Of a stretch of 64,000 bases of DNA, positions 1-9,977 are shown in pieces; position 1 is the stretch's first letter; each line of letters opens with the position of its first letter. Source of the DNA: Bacteroidaceae bacterium (lineage in GTDB: Bacteria; Bacteroidota; Bacteroidia; Bacteroidales; Bacteroidaceae); contig JAFZVW010000024.1 of assembly GCA_017617635.1 (NCBI GenBank), forward strand, positions 1 to 64,000, in the 5' to 3' direction. A model generated the notes under the pieces. It saw nothing but the letters and a program-made list of their open reading frames with translations, was not told the DNA's origin and searched no databases. The position numbers and the translations under genes were made by a program.

Positions 1-1
1 C

Positions 2-1012
2 CTCCCTGAAGAATCAGGCATAAAGTCTTTTATCTTCGTTCTAAATGCCAACACTTGTATATTAATGAAAAATGGGTGGATGGAAAACTACACAGTTAAT
101 GGCATGGTTGAGTCTGACAAATTCTGTCTTACTGATGGGATATTAGAAACTACTCTTGCAGAACTTAAGGAATACATAGATACAAAGGAAGAAAGCATAA
201 GCAACTTATTACTTATGCCAGATGCCATAGCGGAAAAGCGTATGTACTATAACGAGCGTGAATTAGAAGAGATTGAGCGCTTGACAAAACTGCTGTCCAT
301 AGACAGGTTCAAGGATATTCAGCAACGTCTTAAAGATGCAAATATGCGAACTGGTTTTACTTGTCTCTTCTATGGTTCCCCAGGTACAGGCAAGACAGAA
401 ACCGTGTTACAGCTGAGTCGCAGAACTGGACGTCCAATCTTTCAAGTCAACATATCCGAAATGAAATCAAAATGGGTTGGTGAAAGTGAGAAGAAGATTC
501 AGGGACTATTCTGTAAGTACGAGACAATGGTCAGGAAGTATGATATCTGCCCGATTCTTTTCTTCAACGAGGCAGATGCAATTATCAACAAACGCTCAAA
601 CAATACCGATGCGGCTGTTGACAAGATGGAGAATGCCTGTCAGAATATTATTCTTCAGGCTATGGAAAATCTCTCTGGGATAATGATTGCCACAACCAAC
701 CTCACAAGTAATATGGATTCTGCATTCGAACGCCGTTTCCTTTATAAAATTTGTTTTGACAAACCGACGGTGGACACAAGAAAACATATATGGAACGCCA
801 TGTTGCCTTCTCTTAGTTATGAAGAAGCGAAGAGTCTTGCCGAAAGCTATGATTTCAGTGGTGGCCAAATCGAGAACATTGCGCGAAAACAGATTGTTGA
901 CAGCATTCTCTATGGACACCATCAGGATCTTTCAAGCGTTAGGTCTTATTGTGACAATGAAATTATTCGAAATTCGAGAACGAACAGAATAGGATTCGTA
1001 CAACAGGGGTAA
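2..1012 (+). CDS. AAA-family ATPase, 5' end cut by window edge
   Basis: The reading frame is open from base 2 with no stop before the first ATG at 65, so the true start probably lies upstream of the window. Counting from ATG 65, a Walker A motif GSPGTGKT lies at residues 104-111, a pore-loop-like KWVGESEK follows near 137-144, and Walker B reads ILFFNE at 164-169, with Asn where the usual Asp would be. A sensor-like ATTN and an arginine pair (FERRF) follow. This is the classic AAA order seen in FtsH/p97-like ATPases. No zinc or protease domain is visible in the part present. The substrate is unknown. The gene is visibly more A/T-rich than the operon that follows, which suggests accessory DNA. 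The Asn-Glu Walker B may be a subfamily trait rather than a defect. Confidence 0.8.
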   Translation, partial: LPEESGIKSFIFVLNANTCILMKNGWMENYTVNGMVESDKFCLTDGILETTLAELKEYIDTKEESISNLLLMPDAIAEKRMYYNERELEEIERLTKLLSIDRFKDIQQRLKDANMRTGFTCLFYGSPGTGKTETVLQLSRRTGRPIFQVNISEMKSKWVGESEKKIQGLFCKYETMVRKYDICPILFFNEADAIINKRSNNTDAAVDKMENACQNIILQAMENLSGIMIATTNLTSNMDSAFERRFLYKICFDKPTVDTRKHIWNAMLPSLSYEEAKSLAESYDFSGGQIENIARKQIVDSILYGHHQDLSSVRSYCDNEIIRNSRTNRIGFVQQG

Positions 1013-1102
1013 GATAAAAAGACACCAGCTTTTTGCGTAATGTGTTGTTCGGGCGCAATGTTTTTATTATCTCTCTTATTCTGAAAATGCGTTTGCGTTT
1101 TC

Positions 1103-1134
1103 TTTGGACTTTTGGGAGAAATATTGTATATTTG
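1103..1134 (+). promoter_or_regulatory. Promoter of the V-ATPase operon
   Basis: TTTG at 1103-1106, a 20-bp spacer, then TATATTTG at 1127-1134. This matches the Bacteroidetes consensus TTTG-N19-21-TAnnTTTG. The start codon of subunit E is 35 bp downstream of the -7 box. Confidence 0.75.
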
Positions 1135-1169
1135 CGCTCTTGGAAATAATAGTATAAGATATATAGCAC

Positions 1170-1757
1170 ATGGAAAAGATTCAGGAACTGACGGAAAAGA
1201 TTTATTCCGAAGGTGTAGAACGGGGTCGGCAGGAGGCTGACCGTATTATTGCGGAGGCGCAGGAGAAAGCGCAGGCGATAATCGCTGAGGCTCAGCAGAA
1301 GGCGAAGAATATCCAGGCAACGGCCGAGAGGGCTGCTGCGGAGCTGGATGCGAACACGAGGAATGAGCTGAAGCTGTACACGGCTCAGGCAATGGGTGCG
1401 CTGAAGAGCGAGATTGCCAACTGTCTGTCGGCAACAACGATAACGGCGGCTGCTGAGAAGTTGACGAACGACAAGGATTTCCTGCAGAAGTTTGTTGTGG
1501 CTCTTGCAAGCCAGTGGGTGCAGGACGAGCCTGTCGTGATAAGTACTGCCGATGCCGAGGGTCTTAAGGCTTATTTTGCAAAGCAGGCAAAGGCTGTGCT
1601 GGACAAGGGTGTTACTATCCGCAAGGTGAACGGCAAGGATACTTTGTTCACGGTGGAGCCTGAGGACGGCAGCTACAAGGTGAATTTTGGCAAGGAGGAG
1701 TTCGAGGCTTATTTCAAGAACTTCCTGCGTCCACAGTTGATTGATATGCTGTTCTAG
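1170..1757 (+). CDS. atpE: V-type ATPase subunit E (peripheral stalk)
   Basis: First gene of the V-type ATPase operon, 195 residues, the usual size for subunit E. The N-terminal half is a long Ala/Glu/Lys/Gln-rich helix (about residues 10-70), as expected for the peripheral stalk that holds the catalytic head still. The C-terminal half is a compact domain ending in LRPQLIDMLF. The start ATG follows a well-placed promoter. The next gene begins 4 bp after its stop, so translation is probably coupled. Identification rests on helix composition, size and position before subunits A and B. Confidence 0.88.
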   Translation: MEKIQELTEKIYSEGVERGRQEADRIIAEAQEKAQAIIAEAQQKAKNIQATAERAAAELDANTRNELKLYTAQAMGALKSEIANCLSATTITAAAEKLTNDKDFLQKFVVALASQWVQDEPVVISTADAEGLKAYFAKQAKAVLDKGVTIRKVNGKDTLFTVEPEDGSYKVNFGKEEFEAYFKNFLRPQLIDMLF

Positions 1758-1761
1758 GGAA

Positions 1762-2610
1762 ATGGCGGAGTTTTATAGTCTTTTGTGTGGACTTCCGGAT
1801 CTGAGGTTGGACGATGCGGCTGGCGAGGCTGTAAGTCTGAGCGAGGTGTGTGAGTTGCTGGATAACGAGGACCTGAGCGGCCGTGAGGCTGAGATATTGG
1901 GTCTGTTTTTCCTGTATGGTGACTGCCGCAATCTGGTTGTGCTGTTGAAGGACAGCGCTACGAAGCTTCCGTATGTGGGTAACTACAGCCGTGAGGAGTT
2001 GCAGGAGATGGTTGCGGATGCGCTGGAGGATATGTTCGAGGACGACAGGCGTTTCCCTGACTTCATGGCTCCGTTTGTGCGTGAGTATGTTGAGCATCGT
2101 AATGAGCCGGGATACTTTGCCGAGGATCGCATAATGGTGCGTTACTGGGGGTATCTGATGAAGCGTGGTACGGGCTTCGTGTCGAAATGGGCGGAGCTGA
2201 ACCTGAATATCTGCAACATACTGACTGCGCTGATTTGCCGTGCCCAGGGATGGCAGGTGCAGGATTATATCTATGGCGAGAATGATGTGACGTATCTGAT
2301 ACTGAATCGTCAGTCGGCTGATTTTGACTTGGCCAAGGAGATTGACTATGTGCCTGAGCTTATGCAGATCGTGCAGGAGGCTGATCCGGTGCAGAAGGAG
2401 CGTCGTATAGATACGCTGAGGTGGCTGTGGCTGGAGAACGAGACTTTCCAGGAGCCGTTTGATATAGATGCTGTGTATGCCTATCTGCTGAAGGTGCAGA
2501 TGCTGGAGCGTTGGACGATGCTGGATCCTGAGAAGGGTCGCGAGGCGTTTACGGGGATTATTGAGAACTTGCGCAGCGAGTGCAAAGTTCCGGAGGAATT
2601 TAAAAGATAA
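1762..2610 (+). CDS. DUF2764-type V-ATPase operon protein (possible subunit C counterpart)
   Basis: A 282-residue protein between subunits E and A. The frame can be opened at TTG 1741, but that would overlap subunit E; ATG 1762 (MAEFYSLLCG) is the likelier start. It has no signal peptide and no membrane segment, and is acidic and mostly helical. Bacteroidetes and Chlamydia V-ATPase operons carry a protein of this kind at this place, while no recognisable C or F subunit gene is present here. I infer that it fills the central-stalk or rotor-connecting role of subunit C/d. Family assignment is from position, size and remembered family features, not from a search. Confidence 0.75.
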   Translation: MAEFYSLLCGLPDLRLDDAAGEAVSLSEVCELLDNEDLSGREAEILGLFFLYGDCRNLVVLLKDSATKLPYVGNYSREELQEMVADALEDMFEDDRRFPDFMAPFVREYVEHRNEPGYFAEDRIMVRYWGYLMKRGTGFVSKWAELNLNICNILTALICRAQGWQVQDYIYGENDVTYLILNRQSADFDLAKEIDYVPELMQIVQEADPVQKERRIDTLRWLWLENETFQEPFDIDAVYAYLLKVQMLERWTMLDPEKGREAFTGIIENLRSECKVPEEFKR

Positions 2611-2632
2611 AAATTAAGAATTAGATATAACT

Positions 2633-4372
2633 ATGACAAACGGAATTGTTAGTGGCGTAGTATCGAACATGGTGACGGTCCGTGTGGACGGGGCTGTGCT
2701 TCAGGGAGAGATATGCTACATTACAACTGGCGGCGACCGTCTGATGGCGGAGGTCATCAAGGTGGTGGGCAAGGATGTCTATGTGCAGGTGTTCGAGAGT
2801 ACTCGCGGCCTGAAGGTAGGTGCTCCTGTCGAGTTTACGGGACACCAGCTGGAGATTCAGCTTGGCCCTGGTATGCTGAGTAAGAACTATGACGGTTTGC
2901 AGAACGACCTGGACAAGATGGAGGGTGTATTCCTGAAGCGCGGCCAGTATACTGAGCCGTTGGATGCTGACCGTGAGTGGGACTTTGAGCCTATTGTGAA
3001 GGTTGGCGACAAGGTTGAGTCAAGTGACTGGCTGGGTAAGGTGGAGGAGAATCACCAGCCGCTGAAAATCATGGTTCCGTTCCAGATGGAGGGCGTTGCT
3101 ACGGTGAAGAGCATCGCGGCTGCTGGCAAGTACAGGATTCATGACGTGATTGCTGTGCTGGAGACGGATAATGGCAAGGAACTGAAGGTTGACATGGTTC
3201 AGCACTGGCCGGTGAAGTTTGCGATGACGAACTACAGGGAGAAGCCGCGTCCGTTCAAGTTGCTGGAGACGGGTGTGCGTACTATAGATACGTTTAATCC
3301 TATTGTCGAGGGTGGTACGGGATTTATCCCGGGACCTTTCGGTACTGGCAAGACGGTGCTGCAGCATGCAATAAGCAAGCAGGCGGAGGCTGATATCGTG
3401 ATTATCGCTGCCTGTGGTGAGCGTGCAAACGAGGTTGTGGAGATTTTCTCGGAGTTCCCCGAGCTGGTGGATCCGCATACGGGACGTAAGCTGATGGAGC
3501 GTACCATTATCATTGCCAATACGTCTAACATGCCTGTTGCTGCCCGTGAGGCTTCGGTATATACTGCTATGACGATGGCTGAGTATTATCGTTCGCAGGG
3601 TTTGCGTGTGTTGCTGATGGCTGACTCGACTTCGCGCTGGGCACAGGCACTTCGTGAGATGAGTAACCGTATGGAGGAGCTGCCCGGACCTGATGCTTTC
3701 CCGATGGATTTGGGTGCATTGGTTGCCAACTTCTATGGCCGTGCGGGATATGTTTATCTGAAGAACGGCGAGGTGGGTTCGGTGACGTTCCTGGGTACGG
3801 TATCGCCTGCGGGTGGTAACCTGAAGGAGCCTGTGACTGAGAATACCAAGAAGGTTGCGCGTTGTTTCTATGCCCTGGAGCAGGATCGTGCGGACAAGAA
3901 GCGTTATCCGGCTGTGAATCCGATTGATTCGTACTCGAAGTATCTGGAATATCCTGAGTTTGCCGAATACATCAACGGTCATATCAGCGAGGACTGGATT
4001 CCGAAGGTGATGGCCCTGAAGACGAGGATGCAGCGCGGTAAGGAGATTGCCGAGCAGATCAACATCCTGGGTGATGACGGTGTACCTGTGGATTATCATG
4101 TTACTTTCTGGAAGTCGGAGGTCATCGACTTCATTATCCTGCAGCAGGATGCCTTTGACGAGGTTGATGCTGTGACTCCGTTGGAGCGTCAGCAGGCGAT
4201 ATTGGATCTGGTGACCAGGATTTGTGACAAGGATGACTACGAGTTTGACACGTTCCTGGATGTGGTGGATTATTTCAAGAAGCTTATAAATCTGTGCAAG
4301 CAGATGAATTACTCGACGTACAAGAGTGAGCAGTACTACGACTACATCAAGCAAATCGAAGCAATGTTATAA
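2633..4372 (+). CDS. atpA: V-type ATPase catalytic subunit A
   Basis: 579 residues, normal for V-type A subunits. The Walker A loop is GPFGTGKT at 234-241. The long non-homologous region typical of A subunits lies between the N-terminal barrel and this loop. Further on come LLMADSTSRWAQALREM and the catalytic-site region MEELPG. Together with subunit B it forms the A3B3 head that makes or hydrolyses ATP on the cytoplasmic side. The start follows a short A/T-rich spacer after the DUF2764 gene; subunit B starts 5 bp after the stop. Confidence 0.96.
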   Translation: MTNGIVSGVVSNMVTVRVDGAVLQGEICYITTGGDRLMAEVIKVVGKDVYVQVFESTRGLKVGAPVEFTGHQLEIQLGPGMLSKNYDGLQNDLDKMEGVFLKRGQYTEPLDADREWDFEPIVKVGDKVESSDWLGKVEENHQPLKIMVPFQMEGVATVKSIAAAGKYRIHDVIAVLETDNGKELKVDMVQHWPVKFAMTNYREKPRPFKLLETGVRTIDTFNPIVEGGTGFIPGPFGTGKTVLQHAISKQAEADIVIIAACGERANEVVEIFSEFPELVDPHTGRKLMERTIIIANTSNMPVAAREASVYTAMTMAEYYRSQGLRVLLMADSTSRWAQALREMSNRMEELPGPDAFPMDLGALVANFYGRAGYVYLKNGEVGSVTFLGTVSPAGGNLKEPVTENTKKVARCFYALEQDRADKKRYPAVNPIDSYSKYLEYPEFAEYINGHISEDWIPKVMALKTRMQRGKEIAEQINILGDDGVPVDYHVTFWKSEVIDFIILQQDAFDEVDAVTPLERQQAILDLVTRICDKDDYEFDTFLDVVDYFKKLINLCKQMNYSTYKSEQYYDYIKQIEAML

Positions 4373-4377
4373 GAACT

Positions 4378-5700
4378 ATGGCACAAGCATTTCAAAAAGT
4401 ATATACGCAGATAAGCCAGATCACAAAGGCTACGTGCTCGCTGAAGGCGAAGGGTGTAGGTAACGAGGAACTGGCTATGATTAACGGCCGCCTGGCTCAG
4501 GTGGTTAAGATTGCAGGTGAGGATGTGACCCTGCAGGTATTCGAGGGTACGGGCGGTATCCCGACCAACGCCGAGGTTACGTTCCTGGGCAAGTCTCCGT
4601 CGCTGAAGGTGAGCGAGCAGCTGGCGGGCCGTTTCTTCAATGCATACGGTCAGCCTATTGACGGAGGGCCTGAGATTGAGGGTAAGGAGGTTGCTATCGG
4701 CGGTCCTTCGGTTAACCCTGTGCGCCGTAAGCAACCGTCGGAACTGATTGCGACGGGTATTGCTGGTATTGACATGAACAATACTCTGGTGTCGGGTCAG
4801 AAGATTCCGTTCTTTGCCGATCCCGACCAGCCTTTCAACGAGGTGATGGCCATGGTTGCCATGCGTGCCAAGTGTGACAAGATCATCCTGGGCGGTATGG
4901 GTATGACAAATGATGACTATTATTTCTTCCGCAATACGTTTGCCGGTGCAGGTGCACTGGATCGTATCATATCGTTCATCAACACGACCGAGGATCCTGC
5001 GGTGGAGCGTCTGCTGATACCTGATATGGCTCTGGCTGCGGCTGAGTACTTCGCTGTTGAGAAGCATGAGACGGTGCTGGTTCTGCTGACGGATATGACG
5101 TCTTATGCTGATTCGCTGTCAATCGTAAGTAACCGTATGGATCAGATTCCGTCCAAGGACTCTATGCCTGGTTCGCTGTACAGTGACCTGGCCAAGATAT
5201 ACGAGAAGGCTGTTCAGTTCCCAGAGAGTGTGGGTGGCGGTTCGATAACGATTATCGCTGTAACGACGTTGTCGGGTGGCGATATTACGCATGCTGTGCC
5301 TGATAACACGGGTTATATCACCGAGGGTCAGCTGTATCTGCGCCGCGACAGTGACGTGGGCAAGGTTATCGTGGATCCGTTCCGTTCGCTGTCACGTCTG
5401 AAGCAGCTGGTGGCCGGTAAGAAGACGCGTAAGGATCATTCGCAGGTAATGAATGCCGCTATCCGTCTGTATGCCGATGCGGCTAATGCGAAGACAAAGC
5501 TGGAGAACGGTTTCGACCTGACGGATTATGACAACCGTTGTTTGGACTTTGCTAAGGATTATTCCCGAAGGCTGCTGGCGATTGACGTGAACCTGAATAC
5601 GGAGGAGATGTTGGACGTGACATGGGAATTGTTGCGCAAATACTTCAAACTGGAGGAGGTTAATATCAAGAAGGAGTTTACCGACATCTATTGGAAGTAA
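4378..5700 (+). CDS. atpB: V-type ATPase subunit B (non-catalytic head subunit)
   Basis: 440 residues. The sequence follows the B-subunit pattern: an N-terminal beta barrel, a nucleotide-binding-like region without a full Walker A lysine loop (GQKIPFFADPDQPFN near 140), the conserved VLLTDMTSYADSL stretch, and the GSLYSDLAKIYEKA region. It alternates with subunit A in the hexameric head. It is tightly packed, with 5 bp upstream and 3 bp downstream of its neighbours. Confidence 0.95.
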   Translation: MAQAFQKVYTQISQITKATCSLKAKGVGNEELAMINGRLAQVVKIAGEDVTLQVFEGTGGIPTNAEVTFLGKSPSLKVSEQLAGRFFNAYGQPIDGGPEIEGKEVAIGGPSVNPVRRKQPSELIATGIAGIDMNNTLVSGQKIPFFADPDQPFNEVMAMVAMRAKCDKIILGGMGMTNDDYYFFRNTFAGAGALDRIISFINTTEDPAVERLLIPDMALAAAEYFAVEKHETVLVLLTDMTSYADSLSIVSNRMDQIPSKDSMPGSLYSDLAKIYEKAVQFPESVGGGSITIIAVTTLSGGDITHAVPDNTGYITEGQLYLRRDSDVGKVIVDPFRSLSRLKQLVAGKKTRKDHSQVMNAAIRLYADAANAKTKLENGFDLTDYDNRCLDFAKDYSRRLLAIDVNLNTEEMLDVTWELLRKYFKLEEVNIKKEFTDIYWK

Positions 5701-5703
5701 TAA

Positions 5704-6321
5704 ATGGCTATCAAGTTTCAATATAACAAAACGTCTTTACAAGCGCTGGAGAAAAACCTGAAGATGCGACAGCGGACCTTGCCCATTATCAAGAGCAAGG
5801 AGACAGCGTTGCGTCTGGAAGTGAAGAGATGCAAGGAGGATGCCGAGGCCCTGGAGCGTAAGCTGCAGGAGCAGATAAACGGCTACGAGAGCATGTATGC
5901 GCTGTGGGGCGAATTTGATGCATCGCTGGTCGAGCTTGAGGATGTCCGGATTGATGTAAAGAAGGTTGCCGGCGTGCGTGTTCCCGTGCTGTCGAATATA
6001 AGTCTGAAGGTTCGTCCTTTCGGCTTGTTCTCGGCCCCCAAATGGTATTTTGACGGGATACGGCTTCTGCAGGGTCTTGCCAAGACGGCTGTCGAGCATG
6101 AGTTTGCGCTTGCCAAGCTGAATTTGCTGGATCATGCGCGCAAGAAGACTACGCAGAAGGTTAATCTGTTCGAAAAGGTTCAGATACCGGGTTTCCAGGA
6201 GGCTGTGCGTAAGATAAAGCGATTCATGGAGGACGAGGAGAATCTGTCCAAGTCAAGCCAGAAAATCCTGAAGTCACTGCAGCAGAAGCGTGCTAATAAA
6301 GAACAGGAGGAAGCTGTATGA
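5704..6321 (+). CDS. atpD: V-type ATPase subunit D (central rotor shaft)
   Basis: 205 residues, rich in long amphipathic helices at both ends (about residues 10-70 and 125-200), the coiled-coil shaft expected of subunit D. It begins MAIKFQYNKTSLQALE, and the ATG is 3 bp after the subunit B stop. Its last codons overlap the start of subunit I by 4 bp. The helical layout and place between B and I support the call. Confidence 0.92.
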   Translation: MAIKFQYNKTSLQALEKNLKMRQRTLPIIKSKETALRLEVKRCKEDAEALERKLQEQINGYESMYALWGEFDASLVELEDVRIDVKKVAGVRVPVLSNISLKVRPFGLFSAPKWYFDGIRLLQGLAKTAVEHEFALAKLNLLDHARKKTTQKVNLFEKVQIPGFQEAVRKIKRFMEDEENLSKSSQKILKSLQQKRANKEQEEAV

Positions 6322-8198
6322 TACAGAAGATGAAGAAACTGACGTTCCTTGTCTACCACAGGGAATATGACCGTTTCCTTGTGGAACTGCAAAAGCTGGG
6401 TGTGCTGCACATACAGCCTTCGGCAGATCAGTCAAAGGCTGAGCCTGATTCTTTGCGCCGGCTGAAGGAACAGCTGGGTGTCGTGCAGGATGTAAAGGCC
6501 TCGCTGATGAAGCTGACTGGGATGTTTGACGAGGATATTGTTCCTGCCGATGCTGATGAGAATCTGGTAAATCGGGTGCTGGCTATTGCCGAGCGTCTGC
6601 GTATCGTGGAGAATACTCTGGATAAGGCGCGTCGTGACGATAAGCTGCTGGCTCCGTGGGGTGATATCGACAAGGCGCAGATGGAGCGTATGCACCAGGC
6701 GGGCTTGCAGGAGTATTACTACAAGGTGAGCTGTTCTTACTTTGACAGGGAACTGGCTGATTACAGCGCGCTGGAAGTTAGCAGGGACAAGAAATTTGTG
6801 TATTTCATCACCTTCTCGCTGGACGGAAAGGAGCCTGAGGGTATTGCTGCGCTGCCTTTGACATTGCCTGCGGGCTTGTATAGCGAGGTGCGCGCACAAG
6901 CAGATGCCTTGGAGGAGGAAAAGCGGCAGCTGATTGCCGAGCGTCAGGAAATAGCAGGCAACCGTATCGGGTGCATAAAGGCTTACGAACTGGAGCTTCT
7001 GAATAAGATCGCACGCGAGGAGGCTGACCTGGATACGCTGCGTGCAGCGGGCGATACGGTCATGGTTTTGGAGGGATGGTTCCCTGTCACGCAGTGCGCT
7101 GCGGTGGAGGATTTCCTGAAGAAGTCTGATGTGTATTACGAGATGCGCGACCCTGTTGATACGGACACCGTGCCGACGCAGTTCTGCAACAACCGTTTCA
7201 ACCGTATGTTCGAGCGCCTGACCAAGATGTATGGCTATCCGTGTTACAACGAGTGGGATCCGACTCCTGTTGTCGCACCGTTCTTCACGTTGTTCTTTGC
7301 TATATGTATGGGCGATGCGATGTATGGTGTGATAATGATGATATATGGTATGCTGGAGGTGAGCGGCAAGGCTAAGAAGACTCCTATATTGGGTGAGATG
7401 CTGCATGGATGCGGTGATATCCTTATTGCCCTGGGTGCTGCCACTACGGTGATAGGTCTGTCCTTGGGTACTGTATTCGGTACGAATATTGCGGAATGGA
7501 CCTTTATCTCGCTGTCACCTGCAGTAAAGGACTACTACCATTTTGTACAGGGCAATTTCCCAGGTACAACTTATTCGTTCCAAATGGTTGCTGCCATCAT
7601 AATAGGTGTTCTGCACCTGTGTATTGCCATGATTGTCAAGGCTGTGCTTTTCAGCAAGAAGGAGGGCTTCATGAACAATCTGGGACAGTGGGGTTGGACT
7701 TTGCTGATGATTGGCGGTATAATAACCGGTTCGCTGTGGGCAGTCGGCACCCTGAGCCAGGAGGCTACGACTTATGTCCTGATTGGCATAGGCGCTGTTG
7801 CTGCATTGTGCATTTATTTCCTGAACAATGTGCAGAGGCTTAGGAGTAAGTTTGTCCAGGGCCTGATTATAAATCCATTGGCAGGTCTGTATGATACATA
7901 TAATATGGCCAGCGGATTGTTGGGTGACGTGCTCAGCTACGTTCGTCTGTACGCCTTGTGTCTGGCAGGCGGTGTGTTGGGTTCTGCTTTCAACAGTATC
8001 GGCTCGATGTGTGCGGACAGTTTTGCGGGTGGCATTGCCGTTGCGATACTGATTTATGCCATAGGACATCTGCTGAACCTCCTGCTGTCGGGCATTTCGG
8101 CATTCGTTCATCCTCTGCGTCTGAATTTCGTGGAGTATTTCAAGAACTCTGGTTACGAGGGTAGGGGTACGGCATACGAACCTTTCAAGAATAAATAA
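6318..8198 (+). CDS. atpI: V-type ATPase subunit I (membrane stator, a-type)
   Basis: 626 residues. The N-terminal half (about 1-330) is soluble and helical and would contact the peripheral stalk. The C-terminal half has about seven membrane segments, from PVVAPFFTLFFAICMGDAMYG onward. The conserved region LGDVLSYVRLYALCLAG carries the arginine expected to face the rotor ring and release the bound ion. It overlaps subunit D by 4 bp. Its length and domain order are normal for bacterial and archaeal I subunits. Confidence 0.95.
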   Translation: MIQKMKKLTFLVYHREYDRFLVELQKLGVLHIQPSADQSKAEPDSLRRLKEQLGVVQDVKASLMKLTGMFDEDIVPADADENLVNRVLAIAERLRIVENTLDKARRDDKLLAPWGDIDKAQMERMHQAGLQEYYYKVSCSYFDRELADYSALEVSRDKKFVYFITFSLDGKEPEGIAALPLTLPAGLYSEVRAQADALEEEKRQLIAERQEIAGNRIGCIKAYELELLNKIAREEADLDTLRAAGDTVMVLEGWFPVTQCAAVEDFLKKSDVYYEMRDPVDTDTVPTQFCNNRFNRMFERLTKMYGYPCYNEWDPTPVVAPFFTLFFAICMGDAMYGVIMMIYGMLEVSGKAKKTPILGEMLHGCGDILIALGAATTVIGLSLGTVFGTNIAEWTFISLSPAVKDYYHFVQGNFPGTTYSFQMVAAIIIGVLHLCIAMIVKAVLFSKKEGFMNNLGQWGWTLLMIGGIITGSLWAVGTLSQEATTYVLIGIGAVAALCIYFLNNVQRLRSKFVQGLIINPLAGLYDTYNMASGLLGDVLSYVRLYALCLAGGVLGSAFNSIGSMCADSFAGGIAVAILIYAIGHLLNLLLSGISAFVHPLRLNFVEYFKNSGYEGRGTAYEPFKNK

Positions 8199-8222
8199 AA
8201 ACAAAGTAATAATCAATAATAA

Positions 8223-8657
<435 letters not shown>

Positions 8658-8682
8658 GTAACAGGACGCATTAGGGAAAATG

Positions 8683-8716
8683 AAAATAGCCGGGGCATTG
8701 TCTCTCCGGCTATTTT
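8683..8716. terminator. Bidirectional rho-independent terminator after the V-ATPase operon
   Basis: Inverted repeat AAAATAGCCGG / CCGGCTATTTT with a 12-base loop. The A-rich left arm and T-rich right arm let it work for the V-ATPase operon (plus) and for the metallophosphoesterase gene that converges on it (minus). Confidence 0.85.
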
Positions 8717-8741
8717 GTGTTTATGCTCTTGCAAGGCCTGT

Positions 8742-9956
8742 CTACGGCTGCAGTACGACTGTGGCATCGGGTGTGACGTTTGTCTCGTCTGTGCCGTTGT
8801 AATCCAGCATCATGCTGTGCAGTGTTTTCAACAGTTTGTCCTTGAATCCTGCCTGCACGGCATCGGTATTCTGCCTGATACGTTCGTAGATTTCAGCGCC
8901 ACCGCGGTGGGGCTCGTCACCTTGTGTAAAGGCAATTAGTGCCTGGCACAGGTCGTCACCAATGATGCATAACGCCATTGTTGCCAGCGTCTCGCCGAGC
9001 AAGGCTGTAAGCCTGGATTTAATCAGCGACTGTGCCTGTTCTTTAAGCAGGTTCATATCGTAGCCGCTGTGCAGGTTTACTGTCTTGCTTGTTATATTTG
9101 CCCTTTGTGTCTCGGGGTCGACCTGCAGTGTGCGGAAATAGTGGGGATATGTGTTCAAGGCACCGGTGCCGATATCCCAGATGCGCCACGTTTTGCCGTT
9201 GACGATGAAGTCTGTGGCGGCTATGTCGTGAACGTGGAAATGTCCGCTGATGACATAGTGTATTCCGGCATCGGCGAAGGCCTGTCGTAATTCTGTAGGG
9301 GTTACTACCGGGTCTTCGTTGTCCTTCTTCTGATATCTGATATTATAAAGTGTACTTGGGAACAAAGATGCCTGGTTGTTGAAATGTTCCAGCAGCTGTT
9401 GGTGTACGAGGGCGATAATCATGCGTCCCTCGCTACGCAGGGTTTGTGCCGTGTGTGCGAGCCATTGCAGGTGCGAGCGTGTGATGCATCCGTCGCTGAC
9501 GTACTGACCGGTGCCGTAGATATTTGCATCCAACCCTATGATTGCCATGTCCTTTCCTATGCGCTGAGCCCATGACAGTGAGCCTTCGTACCGGATATCG
9601 CCCATGAAACCGGCATATATCGTGCTGAAATCGTCTGCGGTGGTCGCTTCGTCACCCGAATGGTGGGGATTGAGTATGTCGTGGTTGCCGGGAACTACCA
9701 GTACACGAGTGCCTGCTGCACTGAAATTGTGCAGCAGGTCGCTCATTGCAAGGTGTCCTTGTTTCTCGCCATTGTATGTAAGGTCACCGCTGATAAGCAG
9801 CAAATCGGGCTTGTCTGTCTTAATGCTGTCGAGTGCTGCCTGTAGCACTTCGGTGTCGGATGTGATGTGACAGTCGCTGATAACGGCAATCCTGATGTCT
9901 GCATGGATTGGCAGCAGACAGAGTGATACGGCAACAGACAGGATGAGGTGTTTCAT
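8742..9956 (-). CDS. Secreted metallophosphoesterase (calcineurin-like)
   Basis: 404 residues with a cleavable N-terminal signal (MKHLILSVAVSLCLLPIHA), so probably periplasmic or exported. The metal-binding motifs of the calcineurin-like family are in order: DCH near 28-30, GDLTYNG near 57, GNHD near 95, and GHFHVHD near 240. These would hold a two-metal centre that cleaves phosphoesters; the substrate cannot be told. It is last in a three-gene minus-strand group after nhaA, 21 bp apart, and ends at the shared terminator. Confidence 0.88.
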   Translation of the reverse strand: MKHLILSVAVSLCLLPIHADIRIAVISDCHITSDTEVLQAALDSIKTDKPDLLLISGDLTYNGEKQGHLAMSDLLHNFSAAGTRVLVVPGNHDILNPHHSGDEATTADDFSTIYAGFMGDIRYEGSLSWAQRIGKDMAIIGLDANIYGTGQYVSDGCITRSHLQWLAHTAQTLRSEGRMIIALVHQQLLEHFNNQASLFPSTLYNIRYQKKDNEDPVVTPTELRQAFADAGIHYVISGHFHVHDIAATDFIVNGKTWRIWDIGTGALNTYPHYFRTLQVDPETQRANITSKTVNLHSGYDMNLLKEQAQSLIKSRLTALLGETLATMALCIIGDDLCQALIAFTQGDEPHRGGAEIYERIRQNTDAVQAGFKDKLLKTLHSMMLDYNGTDETNVTPDATVVLQP

Positions 9957-9977
9957 TGTCTCCCGTGTCTCAGGCGG

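Noticed and set aside
3020..4354. 444-codon minus-strand open frame opposite the V-ATPase A subunit
   Set aside because: Antisense shadow of a strongly conserved gene; no recognisable domain and skewed His/Arg/Leu content.
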